Assembly: GCA_004369085.1 (NCBI GenBank)
Contig: ML210159.1
Location: 186,001-250,000, forward strand
Direction: 5' to 3'
Origin: Coprinopsis marcescibilis
Taxonomy: Eukaryota > Basidiomycota > Agaricomycetes > Agaricales > Psathyrellaceae
DNA: 64,000 bases
Position numbers and translations under genes: made by a program. Within the stretch, counting starts at the first letter, position 1. Every line of letters begins with the position of its first letter. A model generated the notes under the pieces. The model made no database searches and was not told the origin of the DNA. It saw only the letters and a list, made by a program, of their open reading frames with translations. This document shows, one piece after another, positions 20,936 through 30,999 of this stretch.

Positions 20936-22184
20936 ATGCTTCTGAGCGTCGGTCAGAGTCTGAGCAGTGTCGTACGAGGCATTTAATGAGTCCCTTCCTC
21001 ATATTTTATCTAACAGCTTGACAGCTTGGCTGGATTTCGATTGCTTGTTGGTGAACTCCATCTCTATGTTCACTGAGTGACTCCGAGTACTTAACAACGT
21101 TTATCAATAGGATCGTGGTATATTCACCACAACTTTATGAAAACTATTCGCTTGAGTCAGGAGAGGGCGTCAGCGTCCTCTTCGTCTTGATATGGCTTGC
21201 TGGCGATATATTGAATCTGGCAGGTGCACTCTTGGCAGGCCTCTTGCCTACTATCATAATTCTTGCAGGCTATGTGAGATATCCCTTGAAATATCCGCTA
21301 ACTCCAGAAAGCTAAATTTACTTTTGTACAGTATACCACATGCGACCTTTTGCTACTGGCCCAGATTTATTACTACCGCTGGAAGCACAGTCGTATTGGT
21401 GGACAACGAGGCGAACCCCAAGAACAGACACCCTTAATTGCCGGTGATGCGGCGGACGACCGACACACAACGACACCGGTTCGAGTTATCGTTCTCCGCT
21501 ACACATGTGCACTGCTATTCGTAATAGCAGTCGGAATCGGAGCATGGTGGCTGAGCGAAGGGGCAAATGAACTGGGTTCGAAGGAGCCACCAGAGACCAG
21601 GAACTCTTGGCTCGTGCAGTTCTTTGGGTGGTCGAGTGCCGCCCTTTTCGTGCGTATAGTTTATCGATCATGATCATTTCGCAAAGCATTTATCTGTCCG
21701 GATTCAGCTCGGAGCACGCATTCCTCAAATCCGTACGTGCAAAATACCGATATCCGCTTTGGTGTAGACAGCTAACTCCGAATCAAGTGAAAAACTGCAA
21801 AACAAGATGCGAGGGGCTATCGCCTGCGCTGTTCTTCTTCTCCATCCTTGGAAACACTACGTATGCCCTGTCAATATGTGCCAAGAGCATGGATAAGCAG
21901 TATCTGTTGACCAACGCCGGATGGCTGGCCGGTAAGCAAAGTCAGTTATGATTGTGTTAGCGCGATTGATTGTTACAACAGGGAGTGGCTTGACGGTGTT
22001 TCTGGACATCTTTGTGAGTGGTCAGACTGGAGGTATGATTTTGGATGATTCGAACGAAAATGGCAGGTTCTTTGTCAATTTATATACTACCGAAGGACGG
22101 AAGACGAGAGAAGAATGGAATGATATAGAATTAGTAGGGGACAATAAACATGTTTTTGCGGGATCAGGGATAAATAAAGAATAG
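20936..22184 (+). CDS. PQ-loop repeat vacuolar amino-acid transporter (Ypq/PQLC2 type)
   Basis: Seven exons, join(20936..20971, 21025..21050, 21111..21273, 21332..21649, 21708..21732, 21788..21931, 21982..22184), give 304 aa. Both PQ motifs are present: VVYSPQLYENY in the first repeat and LGARIPQILKN in the second. The membrane segments are long and hydrophobic (SVLFVLIWLAGDILNLAGAL, LLPTIIILAGYYTTCDLLLL, CALLFVIAVGIGAWWL, GLSPALFFFSILGNTTYAL). The family exports cationic amino acids from the fungal vacuole or mammalian lysosome. Exons 2 and 5 are only 26 and 25 nt, and exon 5 codes for the second PQ motif. The tail after the last membrane helix is hydrophilic and acidic. The start gives MLLSVGQSLSSVLGWISIAC, the family N-terminus. 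Confidence 0.9.
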
Positions 22185-22534
22185 GAGTGATTGGCCCGAG
22201 AAAGCGGAGGGAAAAACAGAAATTGGCAGCCTCGTTTTTCTCCTCGTGTTGTTATGAGCATTCGAGGGTCCCACGTTGCAGGTCATTCATCAGCATTTCT
22301 GGCTGGTTTGGCTGCTTGCCAGAATTACATCGGCATGCGTCTCTACCTCGTGCTCTTGCGGAACACAGACTCCCTGCGATTTAGGCAGGTACACCTTTAT
22401 CAGCCCTAGAATCTATAAAACCAACAGACATGCCCATTTCTTGTCCCCCTTTCTCACCAGAAACGTACGTCCTCCAGTCCCTCCGCTATGATCACCCCCT
22501 CAATTGTTCTCTAGCAGCCTCATTTACCCCACAA
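22185..22534. other. intergenic upstream of the F-box-like gene
   Basis: This is pyrimidine-rich sequence. An alternative in-frame ATG at 22430 would add 35 residues to the next gene. Nothing else is seen. Confidence 0.45.
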
Positions 22535-24366
22535 ATGGCCACCGTCGCCAGCATGGGCCATCGTCTGCCACCGTCCCCCAGCAGGCGCCGGAAGATGTCC
22601 TTCAAGGGGTTCAACCCACTCCCACCAATTCAGACCCACATCCCGAGATTGTCCCCGGAGGATGTCTATGTCGCGCGCCCAGCCGCGCCAGCGTCCGCCT
22701 CCTACCTTAGGGAGGCCATAGCCTCAATCGACGCCAAAATCGCAGCCCTCGTGTCCCAGAAACGCGAACTGGAGGCAAAACTTGAGGGCGAGGTCCGGCT
22801 CCAATCGCCGGTTCTTCGGGTCCCCAGCGAACTCTTGTCCTCAATCTTCATCATGGGGGTGTTGGGCATGGGGGAAGAGGACCCTGTCATGGTTCCTACC
22901 TTGATGCTGGTGTGGTAAGGCTCTACTTGTCTGGTTACCGTCAACGCTTCCATTGAACCCCGCTTCCTGCAGTCGTTACTGGGCGGAGGTGGCGTTGAAC
23001 ACACCTCTGCTCTGGGCAAAGATCTCGGTTAGCCCACACGATTCCTTGGAGAAGGCCAGGCGGCGAATCGAACGTTCAAAATCCTGTCCGTTGGAGATAT
23101 CAATCAACTTTGACCACCGACAAGAGCCGACATCCAACGCCACAGACCAAATAGTCAGTGCAATTGACTTGTTTAATCCGGTGTTTCGGAGGACGAAATC
23201 GTTTAGCCTCAATGTTCCCAGTCGACACCTGGCACACGCCGCTTTATCGCGGTGCAGATCAGAGGCGCCAATACTAGAGCAACTCGCAATACAAGTCCAT
23301 TATTCGATACAAGAAGACCGCCACTTTACTCGAGCCACTTTGCCCCTATTCAACGGAAATACGCCAATGCTACGATCCTGTTCCATCACTTCATTCAACT
23401 TTGGCTGGGATTTAAATCTCATGGCTAGGTTGCGGGTATTGAAGCTTGGAGGATATTACAACGGTCTCGCCCCATCTGCCACCACCCTACTTTCCATTCT
23501 TCGTCAATGCCCAGAGCTCGAGGAAATCGCACTCCGTAACCTTTCGAATGTTGACTCCAACTCCTGTTTCCCAACCTGTGGCGACCAGGAGGTGTCCCTG
23601 GCCAACACCCAAAAGGCGATTTATTTGCCTCGATTAACGAAGGCGTCCTTCTATTACGCAGGAATTGCGAGGCAGATAATGACGTGCATTTCCTGTCCCA
23701 AATTGGAATGGCTGGAACTTTGCTACCTCGAAAACGTCTCAAACGTCATCCAGGTGCTGTATTCTCATGCACTCACCAAGCTCCCGTTACGGCACCTTCG
23801 GATAGAGATGTGTGTTTTCAACGAGCTCGAGTTCATCGGCTTCCTTCGCCGCATTCCTTCCCTTCATACGCTGGAACTGGTAGATGTTGAAGATGCGACG
23901 TCCAGCTTTCTCAAGGTGCGTTGTTGTTGTCATTCTGATTACTCTTAAATGGCTGAGAATCAACGCACAGGCCCTTTCTTCTTCGCAGCCATCTTGGATT
24001 TGTCCTCGGCTGGACTGCTTAGTTTTGGATGGATGCACGTCCCTTGATTGGGACTCGCTGCGCGCCTTCATCGAGTCACGCCTTCCTGCCAATGGGCTTC
24101 ACACCTTCAAACGCTTCCACTCCACAACCTCGTCCATTATCTCATCTGCATCGGAAGCAGCAGCAGCCCTGGCCCGTACCAAAAGCCGCTACAACCTCAG
24201 GGCGCAAACCCACATAGTGGGTCAACCTCAACGACTACGATCCATCGACATCACGAGATGTCCTCAGATTGGCAAAGAAATGGTCCAGTGGTTGAGGATG
24301 TACGTCGCCGAAGTCAAGTGCGAGTCGGCGAAAGGAGTACCGATTTGGGGAGTTACCGCCTCATGA
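22535..24366 (+). CDS. F-box-like / leucine-rich-repeat protein
   Basis: Three exons, join(22535..22914, 22973..23915, 23971..24366), give 572 aa. Residues about 65-95 form a coiled coil (YLREAIASIDAKIAALVSQK), followed by an F-box-like segment LRVPSELLSSIFIMG and, across the first intron, VCRYWAEVALNTPLLWAKIS. The rest holds irregular leucine-rich repeats (LRVLKLGGYY, CPELEEIALRNLSN, CPKLEWLELCYL, IPSLHTLELVDVE, RLDCLVLDGC, LRSIDITRCPQ). This layout is typical of the very large F-box families of mushroom-forming fungi. Such proteins usually act as substrate receptors of SCF ubiquitin ligases. The substrate cannot be predicted. An upstream ATG at 22430 is in frame and would extend the protein; I prefer 22535 because the sequence becomes protein-like only there. 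Confidence 0.75.
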
Positions 24367-24672
24367 CATGAACTGAACACGTTCATTCAAGTTTGTCAAC
24401 GTATCTAATCGAAGTTTCTTGGTTACTACTGGCAAATTTGCTTTCGGTTCTAGATTCCTTTGTTTCCTCTAAATAACGACTTTATCTCCGTCGCCAAGTA
24501 ACGTCCATCCTTCGCTTTGCATTGATAGCCCCTTCATCTTATTGTTTATTCCGTATACTTAACAGCTTTCAAAGGACAAAGGAACGTCGCAATCACCTGT
24601 ATTACCAGCAATTCCTCATTAATGAAACTAATGAAGCACGAATGACATTGTTCCGGTCGTGTGATCAGTAGT
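24367..24672. other. 3' UTRs of two convergent genes
   Basis: This 306 bp lies between the stops of the F-box-like gene and the G-patch gene. It is AT-rich with no gene, as expected for overlapping 3' ends. Confidence 0.5.
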
Positions 24673-25920
24673 CTACGATTTAAGATACGCCAGCATAGCT
24701 TTCCTGTCGGAAGCCTCTTTACGCCGCTGTCGCTCGAACGCTCGACGTCCACGTCCAGCATCTTTCTTTTGTTTACGAAGCTCCTCTCCTGCACGAATGT
24801 GTGTGGCGAGGGCAGAGGAGTTGTGCGTCACGCGTTTCTGGGGTATCCGATAGGCTCCTGCGGGTCCTGGTTTAGTCTTGGGCTTCAACCCGATACCCAT
24901 CCGATCTGCCTTTAGCACTGTTGCTATTGGGGTCAAGAGTGCTCGACCGCCATGAGCGGAAACGCCAAGTGGAAGTTCAGGGTTCGAGCTGGTCGCTTCT
25001 GTTAGCGCCGATGAGGCTGGGTTGGGTGAATCTGTGTCGTCGTCCATGTAGTCACTATCTGATTCTGAATCCGATGTCAACGTCAAATCCACAACGTCCA
25101 CAGTCTTTACTTCAGAAATTTCGTCCCCGAAATCCTCCACTTTAACCTCCACTGTTTGGACACTTGGGAATTGCCGTGGTTGGCGGGATTCTCTGTCTTT
25201 GTTGTGGGGGTATTTTCTCAGTTCTGAATCGGTAGTGTCCACAGTATCGTTAGCGCCAAAGTACTTGGAGAGCGACTCTGGTTCCATTGGCTTTCTTCGA
25301 GAAACGTCCGGGCCCAAGGCTTCGCCCTCATTCCAGCCACTTCGTTGAAGCAGTGAGAAACCTTTGTTCGATGGACCGAGTGCCAGCCAGATAGGTGGTT
25401 TGAACTGTTTCTCTGAGGGTAATGGGGGAGGTTCTCGAGTCAGAATGTCCGCTAGTGTTGGGGTTGGCGCTGGGGTCGCAGGTGCGGAGTCTGATTTAAT
25501 AGCCTTCATAATGAACCAATTGTTCTTGTTGGCTTTATCTATTGGCTTTATGGAGGGCGGGATGGCCGATGATGGGATTGTGGTAGCCGGTCGAGGAGGA
25601 GCCGTAGGTGTCGTCGCATTTGACCCGTGGATATGCTTGTACAAGCTATCGGATGCATCTCCAGCAGATACGCTGTCGAGCTGCACCTTGGAGGACGATG
25701 CGAAGCTATTGCTGTCCCAGGAATCGAACGGTGCCTTTGCCGGTACAAACCGCGGTGCTGGTGCAATCTGCCTAGGGTGTGCCTGAACAGCTTCCTTCTG
25801 CCACAACTGTTCTGACGGGTCGAGACCGGAGTCGTCTGTTAGTTGACCGGTCTCCTGCTCCAGACGTTGTCGATGCTTGGGGTCATAGTGGGAGTATAGG
25901 GTGTGGGTGACAGTGGCCAT
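24673..25920 (-). CDS. G-patch domain protein
   Basis: An intronless 415-aa frame starts at ATG 25920 (MATVTHTLYSHYDPKHRQRL). After a low-complexity Pro/Ala/Ser/Thr region, a G-patch begins at GFSLLQRSGWNEGEALGPD. Its second half comes about 150 residues later (LTPIATVLKADRMGIGLKPK), so the domain is split by an acidic, serine-rich insert. The insert contains VDVVDLTLTSDSESDSD, which looks like a SUMO-interacting motif followed by acidic/phosphoserine residues. The C-terminus is strongly basic (RGRRAFERQRRKEASDRK). G-patch proteins usually bind RNA or activate DEAH-box helicases, so a nuclear RNA-processing role is the reasonable inference. The partner is unknown. It diverges from panB. Confidence 0.82.
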   Translation of the reverse strand: MATVTHTLYSHYDPKHRQRLEQETGQLTDDSGLDPSEQLWQKEAVQAHPRQIAPAPRFVPAKAPFDSWDSNSFASSSKVQLDSVSAGDASDSLYKHIHGSNATTPTAPPRPATTIPSSAIPPSIKPIDKANKNNWFIMKAIKSDSAPATPAPTPTLADILTREPPPLPSEKQFKPPIWLALGPSNKGFSLLQRSGWNEGEALGPDVSRRKPMEPESLSKYFGANDTVDTTDSELRKYPHNKDRESRQPRQFPSVQTVEVKVEDFGDEISEVKTVDVVDLTLTSDSESDSDYMDDDTDSPNPASSALTEATSSNPELPLGVSAHGGRALLTPIATVLKADRMGIGLKPKTKPGPAGAYRIPQKRVTHNSSALATHIRAGEELRKQKKDAGRGRRAFERQRRKEASDRKAMLAYLKS

Positions 25921-26355
25921 CGTCGTCGAGGACAAAGTAGAGAGCCTCGACTCCTGTCAGCAATCTACTTTATTCTCACGGCTTGTCTGGCTTGAGACAA
26001 ATGACTCGCTCTTTACAATCTCAACACCGTCCTTCAATATTTCTAGCCCTCCCTCCATATTACAACCATGCGGGTCGTTCAGCGTAAATTTGTCAGGCAT
26101 ATTTATTGGGTCATTGCTCCGCAAGAGGTCCACACATGTGGATATTCGGACTGTCCGGGTTTGTTCCGCTTGAATCATGACCGGTGTGCTTGAATATTCA
26201 TAATCAACAGTCTGAAATCTTTTGCAGCGATCGAACCAGACTTGTCGACATTCGCGGACCCTGGCTTTACCATGGTCTGATCAGCCCCGAATTACAGAAA
26301 GAAAACGGCGGTATATAACAGACGACTTCGACGACACTTTCTGGAGCTGCCAACC
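25921..26355. promoter_or_regulatory. divergent promoter, G-patch gene / panB
   Basis: There are 435 bp between opposite start codons and no open frame worth calling. A TATATAACAG stretch at about 26312-26321, some 35-45 bp before the panB ATG, could be its TATA box or lie in its 5' UTR. Confidence 0.5.
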
Positions 26356-27416
26356 ATGATCGTACCCGTCGCTCCAACTGGATCACTCCGACATTCTGTC
26401 GTACGAGCGCTGAGACAGCAGGGACCGCAACATTCTCAGCTAGGTCGACGATGGATGAGTGTTCGACCACAAGCCCAGGACCCCGTAGGACCTCCAGTAC
26501 CACGTAAAAAAGTGACCATACAAACCCTTCATGCCCTCCGGCAATCCAAAACTCCAATCACAATGATCACGGCATACGATTACCCTACCGCATTGGCCTG
26601 CTCCTCATCGACCCTGACAGATATAACCCTCGTTGGTGATTCCCTAGCACAAGTGTGCTTGGGCTATCCATCCACCACCAAGCTCACGATCGACGAGATG
26701 ATCCATCATTCGCGGGCCGTATCTCGCGGAAACACACATCCTCTCCTCGTCGCGGATATGCCCTTTGGGTCCTACCATGTTTCTGTGGAAGATGCCATCC
26801 GGAATGCGGTACGCATGGTACGCGAAGGAGGAGCCGAAGCAGTGAAACTGGAGGGAGGAAAGGAGATTTCTGACATCGTTCGTCGCTTGACAGAGGTTGG
26901 AATCCCTGTCATGGCGCATGTTGGTCTTCTTCCTCAGCGACATGCCGCATTATCGGGTTATCGCGTGCAAGGAAGGAGTGTGGATGGTGCCCAAAAGGTT
27001 TTATCGGACGCGTTGGCTTTGCAGCGCGCAGGGGCATTCTCCGTGGTCGTTGAAGCAGTCCCGCAGGAGCTGGGGAGATATGCAACGGAACGGTTGAGCA
27101 TTCCAACCATCGGAATAGGTGCTGGACCAGGTACCAGTGGCCAGGTATGTCTTGCATCATCAAACTTTATATTCGGTTGCTAAATGACTCGCATTTTCAG
27201 GTCCTCGTACTGGACGATATAATGGGAACCTGGTCTGGACACAAAGCCAAATTCGTTCGAAGGTTCGCCAATTTGAAAGAGGTTCGGGACAACGGTGTAC
27301 AGAAATACGCAGAAGGAGTTCGCGACGGATCCTTCCCGGATCCAGCCACGGAAAGCTACTCAATGGACCCCGAGCTATGGGAGAAATTCCTAGAGAAGGA
27401 AAGTAAGGCCGAGTAA
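26356..27416 (+). CDS. panB: ketopantoate hydroxymethyltransferase
   Basis: Two exons, join(26356..27144, 27201..27416), give 334 aa. The enzyme transfers a hydroxymethyl group from methylene-tetrahydrofolate to alpha-ketoisovalerate, the first committed step to pantothenate and CoA. The first 45 residues (MIVPVAPTGSLRHSVVRALR and onward to RRWMSV) are basic and hydroxylated, a likely mitochondrial presequence. Then come KVTIQTLHALR, ITMITAYDYPTALA, TLVGDSLAQVCLGY with the metal-binding Asp, LLVADMPFGSYH, AVKLEGG, VMAHVGLLPQ and IPTIGIGAGPGTSGQVLVLD, which cover the whole TIM barrel. It corresponds to yeast ECM31. It converges on the lactonase-like gene with only 70 bp between stops. Confidence 0.95.
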
Positions 27417-27486
27417 AAAGGAAAGAAAGACCAGTATTGGTCGTTTAAGCCGGACAATTACATGTAAATCTATCATTATTCACATT

Positions 27487-28386
27487 TTAACGACCCTTTG
27501 CCACAGGAATCACTCCAGGGAAGAAAGCTGGTCCGTTCTTATTTGCGGCGTACCATGGGACATCATGGGTCAGAATCACTTGGGTGCGTGGAAGGGCGTT
27601 GAGCTGCTTGATATGCTCTATGTGCTCTTCAGCCTTTGGCAAGTCTTCGTGTATACAAAAGTGCGAATCCCAGGGAGCACCGACTGCGACTTTGGCCTCC
27701 CCGTTGAGGATTTCCCAGTGATGAACACTGTCTCCCGCTAGGAACAGCCAGCTCCCGTCGCTGGAAGTCCTTACAAGGATGTTGATGTGCCCTCGCAAGT
27801 GACCGGGAGAATCGATGAGGTACACGCTACCATCGTTGTAGAAATCATGGCCGCGGGGAAACGGGCCTATGGGAGTCCATGCCTTTGCGTCGAGATAATT
27901 TGTTTGATCGGGGAGAGGGACGTTGGCGGCGTAAGCTGAACGGGGGTTGTCTGGGTATCCTGGGCTAATCAGTGACTTGCTCTCTTCGGCCAGGATGAAG
28001 GTGCTTTTCTCGAACAAGCTTGTGTTCCCGATGTGGTCCCAGTGAAGGTGAGAGATCGCGACCCAATCGATGTCGTCTGGGGCCAGCCCTCCTCTTGCTA
28101 ATGATTCAACTACGTCCTGTGGAGTCTTGGCGGGCGTTAACCCAGAATTGAGCTGTTCGACTATGACGGGAGGGTAATTCTCCAGGTCCTTTCGGAGACC
28201 CATGTCGAAGAGAAATTTGTCTTTGCGAGTGCTATGCTGGAGCAGGAAACATAGAGAGGGCATCTCCATCATCAGGTCGGGGGCAAATGGGTGCTTGATC
28301 CATTCCTCTGCAAGAGATACCAGGCCGCCTTCTAATGCGGACACATTGCAAAATGTCTGATCCTTTGCGGGAGGGGGTAGCGCCAT
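27487..28386 (-). CDS. metallo-beta-lactamase-fold hydrolase, lactonase-like
   Basis: A single-exon 299-aa frame starts at ATG 28386 (MALPPPAKDQTFCNVSALEG). The zinc-binding motif SHLHWDHIGN (HxHxDH) is intact, with further ligands in SPGHLRGH, LAGDSVHHWE and ILTHDVPWY. The order H-x-H-x-D-H, H, D, H matches the AHL-lactonase branch of the superfamily. Enzymes of this branch hydrolyse lactones, including bacterial N-acyl-homoserine lactones, but many fungal members have other or unknown substrates. No signal peptide is seen, so action inside the cell is likely. An open frame extends 11 codons upstream but lacks an ATG. The gene is adjacent to the ABM-like cluster. Confidence 0.85.
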   Translation of the reverse strand: MALPPPAKDQTFCNVSALEGGLVSLAEEWIKHPFAPDLMMEMPSLCFLLQHSTRKDKFLFDMGLRKDLENYPPVIVEQLNSGLTPAKTPQDVVESLARGGLAPDDIDWVAISHLHWDHIGNTSLFEKSTFILAEESKSLISPGYPDNPRSAYAANVPLPDQTNYLDAKAWTPIGPFPRGHDFYNDGSVYLIDSPGHLRGHINILVRTSSDGSWLFLAGDSVHHWEILNGEAKVAVGAPWDSHFCIHEDLPKAEEHIEHIKQLNALPRTQVILTHDVPWYAANKNGPAFFPGVIPVAKGR

Positions 28387-28819
28387 GGTGTCTATGAATT
28401 CGTCAGAGTCGAGAGTCAAGAACAGGCGCGAATATAGCTACCTCAGGCGGGTGCCGCCACCGATATCACAGCTGCAATTTTTGATAATAGCGACTATTTA
28501 TTGGCTTTGGGTGCTCTAGTTATGGGGGTGCCATTCGAATGAGTCAACTCCCCGGTTTTGTTCCAGTACCACCTCATAATCTCCACTTACGAATTCGAAG
28601 CAAAATACACACCATGGTTCGCATCTCGGAGAAGCTTACCCAGGGACGGAGAAGCAGATTGAGAGCATACGATAGCTGTCCTCCCAATTACCGAGTGGGA
28701 GACGAAAAGTTTGTACAGGTTGGAAGCCTCGGTGACGGAGACGTTTGGCCTGTTCTTGTCCGATGTTTGAAAGAGACCAATTTCATTGCATTTAAACGTT
28801 CTGAGCGACGAACGTGCCC
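28387..28819. other. promoter of the lactonase-like gene; possible short ORF
   Basis: This is the upstream region of the lactonase-like gene, also downstream of the next minus-strand gene. A 94-codon plus-strand frame (28539-28823) overlaps the end of that gene and has no recognisable features. I treat it as chance. Confidence 0.4.
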
Positions 28820-29583
28820 CTAGTCTGATTGTGTAAAAGCGACGTGGAAAACTGTGAGTTGAGACAATTCGACCAGCTTTGCGATTCCTGGAAGACCCTT
28901 GGCCGTCTCTCCGTGACGCTATGGCGGAATGTGAATACAGGCAGGTAAAGTAATTGTGAGAGTCGTACCTGTGGACTGTCCCAACCTACGACAGCAACTA
29001 GATCTCTCTCTTTAGAGTTATCCTCGTTCACCTTCTCGACTGTTCCGTACACAGGCCCATAATTGCCTTGGACAGTCGCGAAGTGTGCGTACAGCTCTTT
29101 TACTGTGTCAATGAGAGGCTCTCGATTTTCCTCCTTCCTTAATTTGGCGAATGCAAACTCGGTTGCGGGTGCTTTGAGCGATTCGATGGGGTCCCCATCG
29201 GCTACTATATGGTAGGTTGTGGCCTGGCTTTGGCTGATGATGTCCTTCGCGTCCTCCGAGAACTTTGCGAACGCGTCTGATTCAATCGCAAGGCCTTTCC
29301 AAACTGTAAATCATGTCAAAAGATCGTGATAAGCGTCCAGTAACGCGAGGGAGTAGTTTGTTAGGATCCACCAATTGCAACATAGCCTTTGTTCTGGTCC
29401 TCAAATTGTTTGCCAAAGAAGACACCGCTGGAGAACATTAGCGATGGGGTCAATCCATGTCGGTAGTTGTACTCACCTGGTGTTATCTTTACTGAACACA
29501 GACAACGCGGGTGCGATGACTGTAGGATTCTCTTTGAACGCCTGAGTGGCTGGGAATGAGATGAGTTGGAGAAGGTTGGACAT
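28820..29583 (-). CDS. ABM-like two-lobed protein A (198 aa)
   Basis: Four exons on the complement: 29583..29477, 29427..29372, 29303..28969, 28918..28820, all in frame, giving 198 aa. It begins MSNLLQLISFPATQAFKENP and has no signal peptide. The first lobe ends in GYVAIVWKGLAIESDAF. The second carries ATEFAFAKLRKEENREPLID and ends in DLVAVVGWDSPQRHGETAKG and TVFHVAF. A strand, a GW-x-S turn and a helix containing His are typical of dimeric alpha/beta-barrel (ABM, antibiotic-biosynthesis monooxygenase-like) folds, but I infer the fold from pattern, not from a search. Intron 2 is phase 1 after the first-lobe strand and intron 3 is phase 0 just after GWDSPQ, exactly as in proteins B, C and D. 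Function is unknown. Confidence 0.72.
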
Positions 29584-30181
29584 TATTGGTTATTTGATGC
29601 CCAAGGTTCGATGCGCTGCCTTATATTGCCAATATCAGTCAAATAGATCATCACGGGCTTGCGACAGGCCCGAAACCACCACCTTTAGAAGACTTCGGCC
29701 GGCCTGAATAACGAACTCAGAAGATGACTGGGCACGCGGTCTCAATCATGCAGTTCTCAAGAGCAACGGCAACCAAAATCTCACCTGTACAAATCGCTAA
29801 TACATGGATACAGAAGCTAGGTAAACGATGTTGTTCTGGTGTAATGACATTAAAGCAGAGGCGCCAAGCGTCCGATGTATGAAGTGAAGTCGAAGAAGAG
29901 ATGGTAAATAATGTGTAAGGAGTGATTAGAGCCTGAGTTTAGGTCTGTAAAAGTAACGGTAGTAAGCGCAAACCATCGTGTAAGCCTGCCAAATTACTCG
30001 CCTACAATCTATGTATACGTACAAACGCCGCGATGCGCGCTATTAAAATTACACGAAGGGCCTTTCATCCCCCACGAAAAATAGAAATCAGTAACCCAGA
30101 AAACCCAATTATACGACCGTTAGTACACCCCAGCTCGCGCGAAAAAAACCCTAGAAATTTAGAATAAGTATAGCTTCTGGC
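29584..30181. other. intergenic within the ABM-like cluster
   Basis: This 598 bp is AT-rich with no open frame of note. It must hold the promoter of protein A and the 3' UTR of protein B. A small inverted repeat (GGGCTTGCGACAGGCCC) lies at about 29652-29668. Confidence 0.4.
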
Positions 30182-30999
30182 TCAGGATGCGACGGTGATA
30201 TCAATCGCATCGTCACGGTAGCGGCGCAGTTTTGCGTATCGCAGTTCGACGTTGCTGAGTTCGTTTACGCGGTGTATCAGCGAAGCAAGTCGTGTGCGGC
30301 CCTGTACAGCATTATCTCGATCCTAAAAGGTGAGGCTCAGCAAGGAATGCGGTCAAGAATGAGAGCCAATGTACAGCAAGGGATCTCCACCCAACCACGC
30401 CAAGTTCGAGATGGTCGTCTTCCACCGACGAACCCCACGAGGACGCAAGGCAACCTGGAATGCTTCTAAGCTCGTTTCGAATCATCTTGACCAAAGGTTC
30501 CAGCTCGTATTCTCGGTCGTGTAGTGGTCGAACAGTAACATATATGAATTGTGTCAACGGGGATGATAGGGCGCGTTGAAAGTCGAGTAGGTTGTTGAAG
30601 GAAACTTGAGTAATCTTTCCGGTCCCGACCATGGCATCCATTACTGGGAGAATGAAATCAATGTAGGATTCCTCTTGCATAAAGCACTGGTGATGCGTAA
30701 GGGACTTCCAAGCTGGAAATATGTGGAATGTGAAGATGGGCTCGGCAAGGTAGCTTTTTTAAACAACGTACCCATGATCCATACATTTATTTCTGGATTA
30801 CAGAGGTCAATGCCATAGTATGAGCTAGTCAATGGTTAGCTTCTTGACGACTATGCAGGGAGAAAGTAGAAGCATACCCGATCATTCCCTTGTGCACTGA
30901 ATGCTCGTGAACTGCGGATAGGGTACTCGCTGGGTCGTCCAAATATTCGTCAGAAGGAGTGAACCAGATTATCTCGGGCGCAAGAATGTTCAATGCCAT
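30182..30999 (-). CDS. ABM-like two-lobed protein B
   Basis: Four exons on the complement, from ATG 30999 to a TGA at 30184-30182. The N-terminus is MALNILAPEIIWFTPSDEYL, then VHEHSVHKGMIG. After intron 1 comes YYGIDLCNPEINVWIM, then intron 2 (phase 1). The second lobe holds FIYVTVRPLHDREYELEPLV, a helix and LELGVVGWRSLA, where the last intron falls (phase 0). The final exon gives DRDNAVQGRTRLASLIHRVN and ends in TVAS. The last exon is easy to miss because the frame also reads through its intron to a stop at about 30312. It has no signal peptide. The shared intron positions and the GW-x-S motif link it to proteins A, C and D, although overall identity is low. Function unknown. Confidence 0.65.

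Noticed and set aside
28539..28823. 94-codon plus-strand frame beside the lactonase-like gene
   Set aside because: It overlaps the last exon of protein A on the opposite strand and has no recognisable content.
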